Origin: Nocardioides jishulii
GTDB lineage: Bacteria > Actinomycetota > Actinomycetes > Propionibacteriales > Nocardioidaceae
Direction of reading: 5' to 3'
Assembly: GCF_006007965.1 (NCBI RefSeq)
Contig: NZ_CP040748.1
Location: 3,286,001-3,350,000, forward strand
DNA: 64,000 bases
The position numbers and the translations under genes are program-made. How positions within the stretch are numbered: the first letter of the stretch is position 1; every line of letters starts with the position of its first letter. Positions 35,527 through 45,722 of the stretch are shown here, one piece after another. The notes below the pieces were generated by a model, which was not told where the DNA came from, did not search any database, and saw only the letters and a program-made list of their open reading frames with translations.

Positions 35527-35823
35527 TCAGAACTGGAGGGTCGGGATGCCGGTGCGGGCGTGGTCCTCACGAGCGGACTCGAGGACGGTGCGCCAGGAGG
35601 CGCCGGGACGACGACGGAGCAGCGCACGGCGCTCACGCTCGGTCATTCCGCCCCACACGCCCCACTCGATCTGGTTGTCGAGGGCCTCCGCCAGGCACTC
35701 GGTACGGACGGCGCAGCCGTTGCACAACTGCTTCGCCTTGTTCTGCTCAGCACCACGGACGAACAGCTGGTCCGGTGCCGAGTCCTTGCAAGCCGCCTTT
35801 GACGACCAGTCCTCAACCCACAT
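35527..35823 (-). CDS. whiB: WhiB-family [4Fe-4S] regulator (WhiB4-like)
   Basis: A 98-residue Wbl protein. The four iron-sulfur cysteines are seen in AACKDS and LCNGCAVRTEC, followed by the turn GVWGGMTERERR (about 58-69) and basic AT-hook-like RRRPG. Such proteins sense O2, NO or redox state and act with the sigma factor or DNA. ATG 35823 is favoured by GGGGAGAGAG upstream. Its position between the ArsA pair and ponA matches WhiB4. Confidence 0.92.
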   Translation of the reverse strand: MWVEDWSSKAACKDSAPDQLFVRGAEQNKAKQLCNGCAVRTECLAEALDNQIEWGVWGGMTERERRALLRRRPGASWRTVLESAREDHARTGIPTLQF

Positions 35824-35951
35824 GTCTCTCTCCCCAAAGATCCTCAATATGGTGGTGGACATCCCCACGAGTCCGACTCACCATTGATGCTGCACTCTCA
35901 AAGGTATGGACCAGCGAGACGCAGGGACAGACACGTTTAGCCCAGATCGCA

Positions 35952-35981
35952 TAGTCACCTATGACTAGTCCGTAATGACTA
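35952..35981. promoter_or_regulatory. triple TAGTCA/TGACTA motif in whiB-ponA intergenic region
   Basis: TAGTCA (35952-35957), TGACTA (35962-35967) and TGACTA (35976-35981) lie in the 269-base divergent region. The first two form an inverted repeat with a CCTA spacer. Confidence 0.45.
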
Positions 35982-36079
35982 CATCGAGTAGGGGATGGAC
36001 AGGGAGACTCGGAAAAAGTCCGACCGAACCCCCTCCGGCGCCCTGAAAAGTGTGATGGGGTATCTGCGCCCGACTCACG

Positions 36080-36085
36080 TAGGCT
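36080..36085 (+). promoter_or_regulatory. -10 hexamer TAGGCT, leaderless promoter
   Basis: TAGGCT, seven bases, then ATG 36093. Confidence 0.6.
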
Positions 36086-36092
36086 GACCCCC

Positions 36093-38474
36093 ATGTCCAC
36101 GCCTGACCAGTCGCCGAGTCGCAAGCGCCGTATCACCCAGCACCTGGGGATCATGGTCGCGGCGTCCACCGCCCTCGGAGTCCTGGTGGCCGGCATGGCC
36201 ATGCCGTTCGCCTTCGTCGCCAGCTCGATGGCCACCGACGTCTCCGAGCAGATGGAGGACCTCCCGGCCGAGCTCGAGTTCAAGCCGCTCGCCCAGAAGA
36301 CCAACGTCTACTCCGTCGACGGCGACCTGATCGCCTCGTTCTACGACGAGAACCGCGTCACGGTCACGTTGGACCAGATCTCCAAGCCGATGGTGCAGGC
36401 CATCCTCGCGATCGAGGACTACCGCTTCTACCAGCACGGCGCCCTCGACCTGAAGGGCACGATGCGCGCCCTGATCAGCAACCAGGCGGCCGACAGCGTC
36501 GTCCAGGGTGGATCCTCGATCACCCAGCAGATGGTCAAGCTGACGCTCATCGACCAGGCCAAGGACGACCCGGACGCGCGCCAGGCTGCCACCGACGACA
36601 CCTACCAGCGCAAGCTGCGCGAGCTGCGCTACGCCATCGCCTTCGAGCAGAAGTACTCCAAGGACTGGATCCTCGAGCGCTACCTCAACATCGCCTACTT
36701 CGGCGACGGCGCCTACGGCGTGCAGGCGGCCGCCAAGCGCTACTTCAACAAGAACGCCAAGAAGCTGACGGTCAAGGAGGCCGCGCTCCTGGCGGGCATG
36801 GTGAAGAACCCGGTCGGCTACGACCCGGTCAACTACCCCGACCGCGCCAAGGCCCGCCGCAACGTGGTGCTGGCGCGGATGGCGCAGCTCAACGTCATCC
36901 CGAAGGAGCAGGCCACCCGCCTGCAGGAGAAGGGCCTCGGCCTCGACCGCCAGCCCGCCGCCAACGGCTGCGTCAACTCGCCTGCCGCGTTCTTCTGCGA
37001 CTACCTCTACCGCTACCTGCTGGAGGACAAGTCGCTCGGCAAGACCAAGGAGGAGCGTCGCGACCTGCTGCGCTCCGGCGGCCTGACCATCAAGACCACG
37101 GTCGACCTCAAGTTCCAGAAGGCGGCCGACGAGTCGGTGCGCAAGCACGTCTTCCCGACTGACCAGGCCATCGGCGGCCTGGCCATGATCGAACCGCGCT
37201 CCGGTGACGTGAGAGCACTGGCCCAGTCGCGCCCGATGGGCACGAAGAAGAAGGCCGGGCAGACGATGCTCAACTACGTCGTCCCCAAGCGGTTGGGCGA
37301 CTCCAACGGCTTCCAGGCCGGGTCGACGTTCAAGGTCTTCGTGCTGGCCGCCGCCCTCAACCAGGGCAAGATCTCGATGACCCAGCAGATCAGCTCGCCG
37401 CCGAAGATGGTGTTCAACGAGAGCGAGTTCGAGGACTGCGACGGCGAGCCCTACGGCTACGCGCCCTTCACGATGAACAACTCGACGACCTCGGGCGCGA
37501 AGAACATGTACACCGGCACCCGGGAGTCGGTGAACACCTACTTCCTGCAGCTGACGAAGTCGACCGGCCTCTGCGAGCCCTACGAGCTCGCCAAGGAGAT
37601 GGGCATCGAGCTCACCAACCCGGAGGGCAAGGAGCCCGGCGGCGGCTCCCCGGAGCGCGTCCCCACCTTCGTCCTCGGCATCGCCGACACCAGCCCGCTG
37701 GAGCTCGCCGAGGCGTACGCGACCTTCGCCGGCCGCGGCCTGCACTGCGCCGCGCGTCCGGTCACCTCGATCGAGGACGCCGCCGGCAACGTGCTGAAGG
37801 ACTACCCCAAGGACTGCAAGCAGGTGCTGGCGGGCTCGGTCGCCGACGCCGTCAACGACGTGCTGCGCGGCGTCCAGGAGCCGGGCGGCTTCGGCTACGG
37901 CCGCGGCCTCGCCCTGCCCCAGCAGTCGGCCGGCAAGACCGGAACCACCAGCGACAACAAGGCCGTGTGGTTCGCCGGCTACACCCCCAACCTCGCCGCC
38001 GCCTCGATGATCGCGGGCGCCAACTTCGAGGGCAGCCCGATCAGCCTCAACACCCAGTCGGTCGGAGGCGTGTACATCAGTTCTGCGTCCGGCTCCGGCA
38101 CGGCAGGACCGATGTGGGGCGACGCGATGAAGCCCATCGCCGAGTGGCTGCCCGACGAGGAGTTCCAGCGACCCTCCGGCTCGGAGATCCTCGGGGCGCT
38201 GACCCCCGTGCCGTCGGTCAGCGGCATGACGATCGAGAAGGCGACCAAGGTACTCGAGGACGAGGGCTTCAAGGTCGCCGTCGGCGGCGTCGTCAACTCC
38301 AACGTCGACGAGGGCCTGGTCGCCTGGTCCTCGCCCGGCAGCGGTTCGTCGCTGAGCAGCGGCGACACCGTCTACATCTACCCGTCGTCCGGCTACGTCC
38401 CGAAGCCGAAGGCGAAGCCCAAGAAGAAGAAGGGCAAGCGCAACGGCCGTGGGCGAGGGCCGGGGCGCGGCTGA
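36093..38474 (+). CDS. ponA: bifunctional class A penicillin-binding protein with PASTA domain (PonA2-like)
   Basis: A 793-residue cell-wall synthase. After a short basic tail and one membrane anchor (about 20-42) comes the glycosyltransferase domain (about 70-250: AIEDYRFYQHGALDLKG with the catalytic Glu, QGGSSITQQMVK). The transpeptidase domain (about 350-650) has SxxK in AGSTFKVF, an NNSTTSG/SVN region and KTG in AGKTGTTSDNKAVWF. One PASTA domain (about 705-770) and a lysine-rich tail end the protein. It polymerises and cross-links peptidoglycan. Confidence 0.95.
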   Translation: MSTPDQSPSRKRRITQHLGIMVAASTALGVLVAGMAMPFAFVASSMATDVSEQMEDLPAELEFKPLAQKTNVYSVDGDLIASFYDENRVTVTLDQISKPMVQAILAIEDYRFYQHGALDLKGTMRALISNQAADSVVQGGSSITQQMVKLTLIDQAKDDPDARQAATDDTYQRKLRELRYAIAFEQKYSKDWILERYLNIAYFGDGAYGVQAAAKRYFNKNAKKLTVKEAALLAGMVKNPVGYDPVNYPDRAKARRNVVLARMAQLNVIPKEQATRLQEKGLGLDRQPAANGCVNSPAAFFCDYLYRYLLEDKSLGKTKEERRDLLRSGGLTIKTTVDLKFQKAADESVRKHVFPTDQAIGGLAMIEPRSGDVRALAQSRPMGTKKKAGQTMLNYVVPKRLGDSNGFQAGSTFKVFVLAAALNQGKISMTQQISSPPKMVFNESEFEDCDGEPYGYAPFTMNNSTTSGAKNMYTGTRESVNTYFLQLTKSTGLCEPYELAKEMGIELTNPEGKEPGGGSPERVPTFVLGIADTSPLELAEAYATFAGRGLHCAARPVTSIEDAAGNVLKDYPKDCKQVLAGSVADAVNDVLRGVQEPGGFGYGRGLALPQQSAGKTGTTSDNKAVWFAGYTPNLAAASMIAGANFEGSPISLNTQSVGGVYISSASGSGTAGPMWGDAMKPIAEWLPDEEFQRPSGSEILGALTPVPSVSGMTIEKATKVLEDEGFKVAVGGVVNSNVDEGLVAWSSPGSGSSLSSGDTVYIYPSSGYVPKPKAKPKKKKGKRNGRGRGPGRG

Positions 38475-38500
38475 GCCGGGCTGAACGGGCACGACGTACG

Positions 38501-38536
38501 AGAACGGGCACCGAGGATGACCTCGGTGCCCGTTCT
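38501..38536. terminator. strong hairpin terminator after ponA
   Basis: A perfect 16-bp stem (38501-38516 with 38521-38536) around ATGA, between ponA and a convergent gene. Confidence 0.85.
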
Positions 38537-38586
38537 GCGTGTCAGGCCTTCTGCGTGTCCGGGCGTGGCTGCCCGTACCGGGTTGC

Positions 38587-39045
38587 TCAGCCGAGCTGGC
38601 GACGCACCTCGGCCGCGACCGCACCGCCGTCGGCGCGACCCTTGACCTGCGGCGTCACGACGCCCATGACCTTGCCCATCGCCTTCATGCCGTCGGCGGC
38701 GGCGCCGGTCTTCTCGATGGCGGCGGCGACGAGAGCCGAGACCTCCTCGGGCGTCAGCGGGGTCGGGAGGTAGTCCGCGATCACCTCGGCCTCGGCCTTC
38801 TCCTTGGCCGCCATCTCGTCGCGGCCCGCCTCGGCGAAGGCGGCGTGCGCCTCACGGCGCTTCTTCGCCTCACTCGTCAGCACGGTCAGCACGTCGTCGT
38901 CGCTGAGCTCCTTGGCCTGCTTGCCGGCCACCTCGGCGTTGGTCACGGCGGTCAGCACCATGCGCAGCGTCGAGGAGCGCACCTCGTCGCGGGCCTTGAT
39001 GGCGGCGGTCAGGTCACTGCGGAGACGGTCCTTGAGCTCACTCAT
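38587..39045 (-). CDS. GatB/YqeY domain protein
   Basis: A 152-residue GatB/YqeY-type helical protein (MSELKDRLRSDLTAAIKARD, then YLPTPLTPEEVSALV). The domain is related to the tRNA-binding tail of the GatB amidotransferase subunit, but the role of stand-alone YqeY proteins is unclear. ATG 39045 matches the family N-terminus; CACACT lies six bases upstream as a weak -10. Confidence 0.88.
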   Translation of the reverse strand: MSELKDRLRSDLTAAIKARDEVRSSTLRMVLTAVTNAEVAGKQAKELSDDDVLTVLTSEAKKRREAHAAFAEAGRDEMAAKEKAEAEVIADYLPTPLTPEEVSALVAAAIEKTGAAADGMKAMGKVMGVVTPQVKGRADGGAVAAEVRRQLG

Positions 39046-39231
39046 GCGTCCAGTGTGGCAGGCATCGCCCGACCCGACCCGGCACAGGCACCGCGTCCGA
39101 CCCGGCACCCGCAGGCGTGCGTATCAGTTCTCAACCGTCAACCGTGCTCGCGTCCGCGCCCAAGACCACCCGGCGCACCAAAGGCTGCGCTAGGTTTTCG
39201 TCCGAACCACACCCCGATCAGAAGGATTGAC

Positions 39232-39405
39232 ATGCGCGCTGAGTCAGACGGCGTGCTCGCGTGGGGTGGTCACCTCCCGGCCCCGGATCAGGGCTCGATC
39301 CATGTCGCCCGGGGAACTTCGAGCAAGGGTGGCGCGGGCGCCATCGGCGCCTCTGCACCGGGTCGCCGTCGGGCGGCCGAGAAACACCGGATCCGCATGT
39401 CATGA
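39232..39405 (+). CDS. 57-residue protein, unknown, coupled to lipoprotein gene
   Basis: ATG 39232 has AGAAGGA upstream and a TAGGTT -10 near 39191-39196. The product (MRAESDGVLAWGGHLPAPDQ, then a Gly/Ala/Arg-rich tail) has no recognisable family. Its stop overlaps the ATG of the next gene (ATGA), which suggests it is translated and couples the unit, possibly as a leader peptide. Confidence 0.45.
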   Translation: MRAESDGVLAWGGHLPAPDQGSIHVARGTSSKGGAGAIGASAPGRRRAAEKHRIRMS

Positions 39406-39833
39406 GGCGTCATCAATCCGTCGGTGCCGCGGTGGGTGTCCTGCTCGTCGTGACGGGATGCAGCACGCTGCAAGAGGATGCCGACGAGCAGGCGGCGCGG
39501 TTGGCCGACGGCGCGCTGCTGGAGGGCTTGGAGCGCGAGATGCAGACGGTTGGAGCCACGACCGCCGCGCAACGCGGCGAGGCAGCCGAAGCGTGGCTCT
39601 CCACTCCGGACCCGGCAATCACGGACGGCCACGGCGCATCGACGTGGGTGGTGCGCGAGCAGGAAGGAGCGTCTGTGACCGTTGCGGTCTACCAGTACTA
39701 CGAATCCGGGAGCTTCTTCCCACCCGACCAAGGAGAAGCCGTTTGGGGTCTGACGTGCCGGACGTACGAGGTGACCCGCGAGGTCACGGCGCGTTCCGTC
39801 ACCTGTCCTGACGGGACTCCAGCCACCCCGTGA
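39402..39833 (+). CDS. small lipoprotein, unknown
   Basis: A 143-residue exported protein with signal sequence MRRHQSVGAAVGVLLVVTGC; the cysteine at 20 is a lipobox cysteine (VTGC). The mature part is acidic and contains two further cysteines (GLTCRTYE, SVTCPDG) that could pair. No family recognised. Overlapping starts and stops link it to the genes on each side (ATGA, GTGA). Confidence 0.65.
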   Translation: MRRHQSVGAAVGVLLVVTGCSTLQEDADEQAARLADGALLEGLEREMQTVGATTAAQRGEAAEAWLSTPDPAITDGHGASTWVVREQEGASVTVAVYQYYESGSFFPPDQGEAVWGLTCRTYEVTREVTARSVTCPDGTPATP

Positions 39834-40246
39834 GGCGAGATGCCCCGGCCAATGAACATGCGCCCCCGTCGGTTCGTCGCCGGGCCTGCCGCAACCCGGT
39901 GACACCGTTGTTCGGCCTGATCTGGCGGCTCCTGGCCCTCGCGGCCCTGGCCCTGTGGGCGGTGGCGGCGCTGGCGTACGGCGTCTTCCTGGCCGAGCTC
40001 TCGGAGGTCGGCACCCAGGAGGTCTGCCAGATCCGGCAGCAGGTGTTCGTGCCCGAGGCGTGGGAGCGGGCCGAACGCGGCTCCTGGTGGTGGCAGTTCT
40101 CCAGCGCCTGCAACGGCGAGTACGACCTGGTCCCGAACTGGTGGGCGCTCGCCGTGCTGCTCCCGGTCGTGCTCTCTGCACTGATCGCGCGGACGCTCCT
40201 GCGTGGCGGAGCGGCACCCGACGCTGTGGCACGCTGTGCCACGTGA
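39830..40246 (+). CDS. two-helix membrane protein, unknown
   Basis: A 138-residue protein with an arginine-rich N-tail, helix 1 at about 26-54 (FGLIWRLLALAALALWAVAA), an exported loop of ~50 residues with two cysteines (EVCQIRQQ, SACNGEY) and helix 2 at about 103-122. No family recognised. It begins within the lipoprotein stop and ends within the metallophosphoesterase start, so all four genes form one unit. Confidence 0.6.
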   Translation: MRRDAPANEHAPPSVRRRACRNPVTPLFGLIWRLLALAALALWAVAALAYGVFLAELSEVGTQEVCQIRQQVFVPEAWERAERGSWWWQFSSACNGEYDLVPNWWALAVLLPVVLSALIARTLLRGGAAPDAVARCAT

Positions 40247-41178
40247 GCGCATCGACTTTCCTGGGACGAACCGCTGGCGTCGGCCTGCTTGCCGGAGGCG
40301 CACTGGCGGCGTACGCAGCCTGGGAGGCCCGGCAGTACACCCTGCGTGAGGTCACCGTGCCCCTGCTCCCGTCCGGCCACGAGCCGCTGCGGGTGCTGCA
40401 CCTCTCCGACATCCACATGACGCCCGAGCAGCATGCGAAGCAGGAGTGGCTGGCCTCGTTGGCCGACCTCGAGCCCGACCTGGTGATCAACACCGGCGAC
40501 AACCTGGCCCACCGCGACGCCGTGGAGCACGTGGTCGAGCCGCTCGCCGACCTGCTGAGGCTGCCGGGGGCTTACGTCCTGGGCTCCAATGACTACTTCG
40601 AGCCGACCATGCGCAACCCCTTGGCCTACCTGGGCGCCGACCTCGGCCTGCGCCACACCACCGCCCCACAGCTGCCATGGGGTGAGCTGAAGCGGGCCTT
40701 CAGCGACGAGGGCTGGCTCGACCTCACCAATGGCTTCGGAGAGCTGACCGTCAGGGGCACGCGCATTGCCTTCGTGGGCGTCGACGACCCGCACCTCTCC
40801 TACGACGACCTCGAGCGCGTGGCGGGACCCGCGGACGCCACGGCGGACGTACGCCTGGCCGTGGTGCACGCGCCCTACCTGCGGGTGCTGGATGCGTTCG
40901 CGCGCGACGGCTACGACGCGATCATCGCGGGCCACACGCACGGCGGTCAGGTCTGCCTGCCGACGCTCGACGGACGCGGACGAGCCCTGACCACCAACTG
41001 TGACCTCGAGCCGGCGCGCGCGAAGGGTCTGCACCGTCACCCCGCAGCGTCCCAGCCGGGTGACGAAGGTTCGAGCTGGCTGCACGTCTCGGCTGGCCTG
41101 GGCACCAACCCGTACGTCCGGTTCCGGGTCGCCTGCCGCCCCGAGGCGACGCTCATGACCTTCGTCCCGGAGGCCTGA
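40243..41178 (+). CDS. membrane-associated metallophosphoesterase
   Basis: A 311-residue calcineurin-like phosphoesterase. Metal ligands: LHLSDIHMT (about 51), NTGDNLAH (about 85), GSNDYF (about 112), VVHAPYL and GHTHGGQ (about 230). The GSND form is normal for the YkuE/Rv3683-like group. An N-terminal hydrophobic segment (VGLLAGGALAAYAAW) may anchor it. It may act on lipid or cell-wall phosphates. The start overlaps the preceding stop (GTGA). Position matches Rv3683 after ponA. Confidence 0.88.
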   Translation: MSASTFLGRTAGVGLLAGGALAAYAAWEARQYTLREVTVPLLPSGHEPLRVLHLSDIHMTPEQHAKQEWLASLADLEPDLVINTGDNLAHRDAVEHVVEPLADLLRLPGAYVLGSNDYFEPTMRNPLAYLGADLGLRHTTAPQLPWGELKRAFSDEGWLDLTNGFGELTVRGTRIAFVGVDDPHLSYDDLERVAGPADATADVRLAVVHAPYLRVLDAFARDGYDAIIAGHTHGGQVCLPTLDGRGRALTTNCDLEPARAKGLHRHPAASQPGDEGSSWLHVSAGLGTNPYVRFRVACRPEATLMTFVPEA

Positions 41179-41261
41179 CCCGATTTAGTACCGGCGTCAC
41201 CGCTCCGCTATGCTCACTTCGTTCGTGAGTGCCTCGGAGCAATCCACTCGGTGCCCACGAT

Positions 41262-41335
41262 CGGGCTGTGGCGCAGCTTGGTAGCGCGCCTCGTTCGGGA
41301 CGAGGAGGCCGCAGGTTCAAATCCTGTCAGCCCGA
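41262..41335 (+). tRNA. tRNA-Pro (anticodon CGG)
   Basis: A 74-base cloverleaf: acceptor CGGGCTG with CAGCCCG, anticodon loop TTCGGGA giving CGG, T-arm GGTTCAAATCC. CCA is not encoded. TATGCT near 41208 is a likely -10. A terminator follows at once. Confidence 0.95.
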
Positions 41336-41341
41336 CAGTTG

Positions 41342-41368
41342 CTCCCCGGATCCATCGGATCCGGGGAG
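41342..41368 (+). terminator. terminator of tRNA-Pro
   Basis: A perfect 12-bp stem (41342-41353 with 41357-41368), loop ATC, six bases after the tRNA. Confidence 0.85.
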
Positions 41369-41470
41369 TTCTGCATTTCCGACACCTTGGTCCGCCGCAC
41401 CGTCCCACTGCTGCGCGAACTCGCGTTAGTCCATTATGTTGGTCCACATACGCGACCGACAGGAGTGGAC

Positions 41471-41614
41471 ATGACCGCCTCCTCACACCTCGTGGCTGGC
41501 ATCGGACTGACCGCGACCGGCATCCTGGCGCTCACCGAGCACTTCGAGGCCGTGCCCGCTGCGCTCGTGGCCAGCGCAGGGGCCTGGTGGATCCTGCGGG
41601 ACGCGCCTGCCTGA
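41471..41614 (+). CDS. 47-residue membrane peptide
   Basis: ATG 41471 has AGGAG just upstream (41461-41465) and TATGTT nearby as a possible -10. The product has two short hydrophobic stretches (LVAGIGLTATGILAL and ALVASAGAWWIL) separated by TEHFEAVP, so it could cross the membrane twice. A hairpin terminator follows 12 bases after the stop. No family recognised. Confidence 0.5.
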   Translation: MTASSHLVAGIGLTATGILALTEHFEAVPAALVASAGAWWILRDAPA

Positions 41615-41626
41615 GCCCCGGACGTA

Positions 41627-41661
41627 CGAACGCCTGCCCCGGAGACCGGGACAGGCGTTCG
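41627..41661. terminator. bidirectional hairpin terminator
   Basis: Arms 41627-41642 and 41646-41661 pair over 16 bases with one mismatch, between the small membrane gene and the asd stop. Confidence 0.8.
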
Positions 41662-41695
41662 AAGGCGGCAGAGGGCTCTCAGAGAGCCCCCAGCG

Positions 41696-44001
<2,306 letters not shown>

Positions 44002-44060
44002 CGAATTACCACCTTGCTCGTTGGCTGGAGAGCCGACGCGGTGCGTCGACGCCGGCAAGT

Positions 44061-44657
44061 CTAATCCGGCGCCTCGGAGCGGTTGACGAGGATCTCATCG
44101 GCCACCGCGACGACCTCCTCGTCGAGGGGGTTCTCGACGTCCAGGCGGGCGTGGTGCACCACCGACCAAAGGGCGTTGAGCGCTGCGCCGGCGAGGTTGC
44201 CCCACGAGGAGACGTACGAGAACTGCCACCACCACAGCGCCTCGACGACGTCGCCGCGGCGGTAGTGGCGCAGGCCGTTCTCCAGGTCGGCGGCGATGCT
44301 CGTGACGTCGTCGGAGAGCAGGCTCTCGACGACCTCCAGGTCGTAGGGGTCGAAGACGAACGAGTAGGCGTCAACCGGTCCGAGCGCGACGGCCAGGGCG
44401 CGACGGAGGTCGTCCATGTCGCCCTCCATCCCGACGTCGGGCTGGTGCTCGGCGGAGGGCCGGAAGTCGACCTGGGCGCCGAGACGTGCTCCGGCGAGCG
44501 AGATCTGGGCCATCTCGAGCAGCAGGATCGGAATGGCTCGCCCACTGTCGCCCTCGTGGGCGACCGCCTGGGTGGCGAGGAGGAAGGACTCCACCTGGTC
44601 GGCGATCTGGCCGGCGAAGACTTCGAGATCGGTGTCCAGCACCGTGGGGCCCTTCAT
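44061..44657 (-). CDS. DUF5063 family protein
   Basis: A 198-residue soluble helical protein of the actinobacterial DUF5063 family, usually found next to recR. Seen: [20 protein letters not shown] at the N-terminus, [14 protein letters not shown] and the tryptophan-rich [19 protein letters not shown] (about 145-163). ATG 44657 is chosen for GAGGTGG upstream; ATG 44684, overlapping recR, is the alternative. Function unknown. Confidence 0.75.
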   Translation of the reverse strand: MKGPTVLDTDLEVFAGQIADQVESFLLATQAVAHEGDSGRAIPILLLEMAQISLAGARLGAQVDFRPSAEHQPDVGMEGDMDDLRRALAVALGPVDAYSFVFDPYDLEVVESLLSDDVTSIAADLENGLRHYRRGDVVEALWWWQFSYVSSWGNLAGAALNALWSVVHHARLDVENPLDEEVVAVADEILVNRSEAPD

Positions 44658-44667
44658 GCCAGCCACC

Positions 44668-45276
44668 TCAGCTCCCGCCGTCATCGGCCGACCGCCTTCC
44701 GGCGAACGCCCGCCCCAAGGTGACTTCGTCGGCGTACTCGAGGTCACCGCCTACTGGCAGTCCACTCGCCAGACGCGTCACGCGCAACCCCAACGGCTTC
44801 AGCATTCTCGTGAGGTAGGTGGCCGTCGCCTCCCCCTCGAGGTTCGGGTCGGTGGCCAGGATGACCTCGGTGACGGTGCCGTCGGCCAGGCGCATCATCA
44901 GCTCGCGCACGTGGAGCTGCTCGGGGCCGATGCCGTCGATCGGCGAGATCGCCCCGCCGAGCACGTGGTAGCGGCCCTTGAACTCGCGGGTGCGCTCGAT
45001 CGCGACGACGTCCTTGTACTCCTCGACGCAGCACAGGACCGTCGGGTCACGGCGCGGGTCACGGCAGATGCGGCACTGCGTGTCCTGGGAGACGTTGAAG
45101 CAGGTCGAGCAGAACTTGACCTTCTCCTTGACCTCGTGGAGCACGTCGGCGAGACGCTTCACGTCCTCCGGGTCGGCCTGGAGGATGTGGAACGCGATCC
45201 GCTGCGCGCTCTTGGGACCGACACCGGGGAGCCTGCCGAGCTCGTCGATGAGGTCCTGGACGACACCTTCGTACAA
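44668..45276 (-). CDS. recR: recombination protein RecR
   Basis: A 202-residue RecFOR-pathway protein. Seen: helix-hairpin-helix [20 protein letters not shown] (about 13-32), zinc finger C-x2-C-x8-C-x2-C at [17 protein letters not shown] (about 55-71), and Toprim domain with [12 protein letters not shown] (about 86) and [12 protein letters not shown] (about 140). The TTG start gives the standard [13 protein letters not shown]. It lies eight bases after ybaB, as in most bacteria. Confidence 0.95.
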   Translation of the reverse strand: MYEGVVQDLIDELGRLPGVGPKSAQRIAFHILQADPEDVKRLADVLHEVKEKVKFCSTCFNVSQDTQCRICRDPRRDPTVLCCVEEYKDVVAIERTREFKGRYHVLGGAISPIDGIGPEQLHVRELMMRLADGTVTEVILATDPNLEGEATATYLTRMLKPLGLRVTRLASGLPVGGDLEYADEVTLGRAFAGRRSADDGGS

Positions 45277-45284
45277 GGAGAACC

Positions 45285-45635
45285 TCAGCCGAGCCCGGGG
45301 AAGCCACCGGCGATGGGGCCCATGACGGCCGTCGCCTCGGCCTCGGCCTTGGCCTTGGCGTCGCGGTAGGCGGCGACGAGGAGGTCGGAGAGGTCCTCGA
45401 GGTCCTCGACCGACGAACCGTCGAAGGTGCCGGGGGTGATGTCGACCGCGGTGAGCTCGCCGGCGCCGGAGACGTGGACCTTCACGCCACCGGACTCACC
45501 GGTGAACTGGGCGGCCCGCAGGCGCTCCTGCGCCTCCTCCATCTGGCTCTGGAGCTGCTGCGCCTGGGCGAGCAGGGCGTTCATGTCGAAGCCGCCGTCG
45601 GCTCCGCCGAGGGCGTCGAAGGGATTCTGGCTCAT
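45285..45635 (-). CDS. ybaB: YbaB/EbfC nucleoid-associated protein
   Basis: A 116-residue dimeric DNA-binding protein: N-terminal helix [20 protein letters not shown] (about 18-38), then a beta meander [19 protein letters not shown] and a C-terminal helix [17 protein letters not shown]. It binds DNA without strong sequence preference. GAGGAC precedes ATG 45635. It sits between dnaX and recR in the usual order. Confidence 0.92.
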   Translation of the reverse strand: MSQNPFDALGGADGGFDMNALLAQAQQLQSQMEEAQERLRAAQFTGESGGVKVHVSGAGELTAVDITPGTFDGSSVEDLEDLSDLLVAAYRDAKAKAEAEATAVMGPIAGGFPGLG

Positions 45636-45722
45636 GGTGATGTCCTCTGTCGTGGGCGTCGGTGCTGTGCGTCAGGTGCTGATGGGTGCTGCGAGTCGGT
45701 CCGTGCCGCGGGGCACGGGCGG

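Noticed and set aside
36075..38624. An 849-codon open frame on the minus strand opposite ponA
   Set aside because: It is antisense to a clear penicillin-binding protein; its low-complexity Arg/Val/Gly/His composition is typical of frames forced open by GC-rich third positions.
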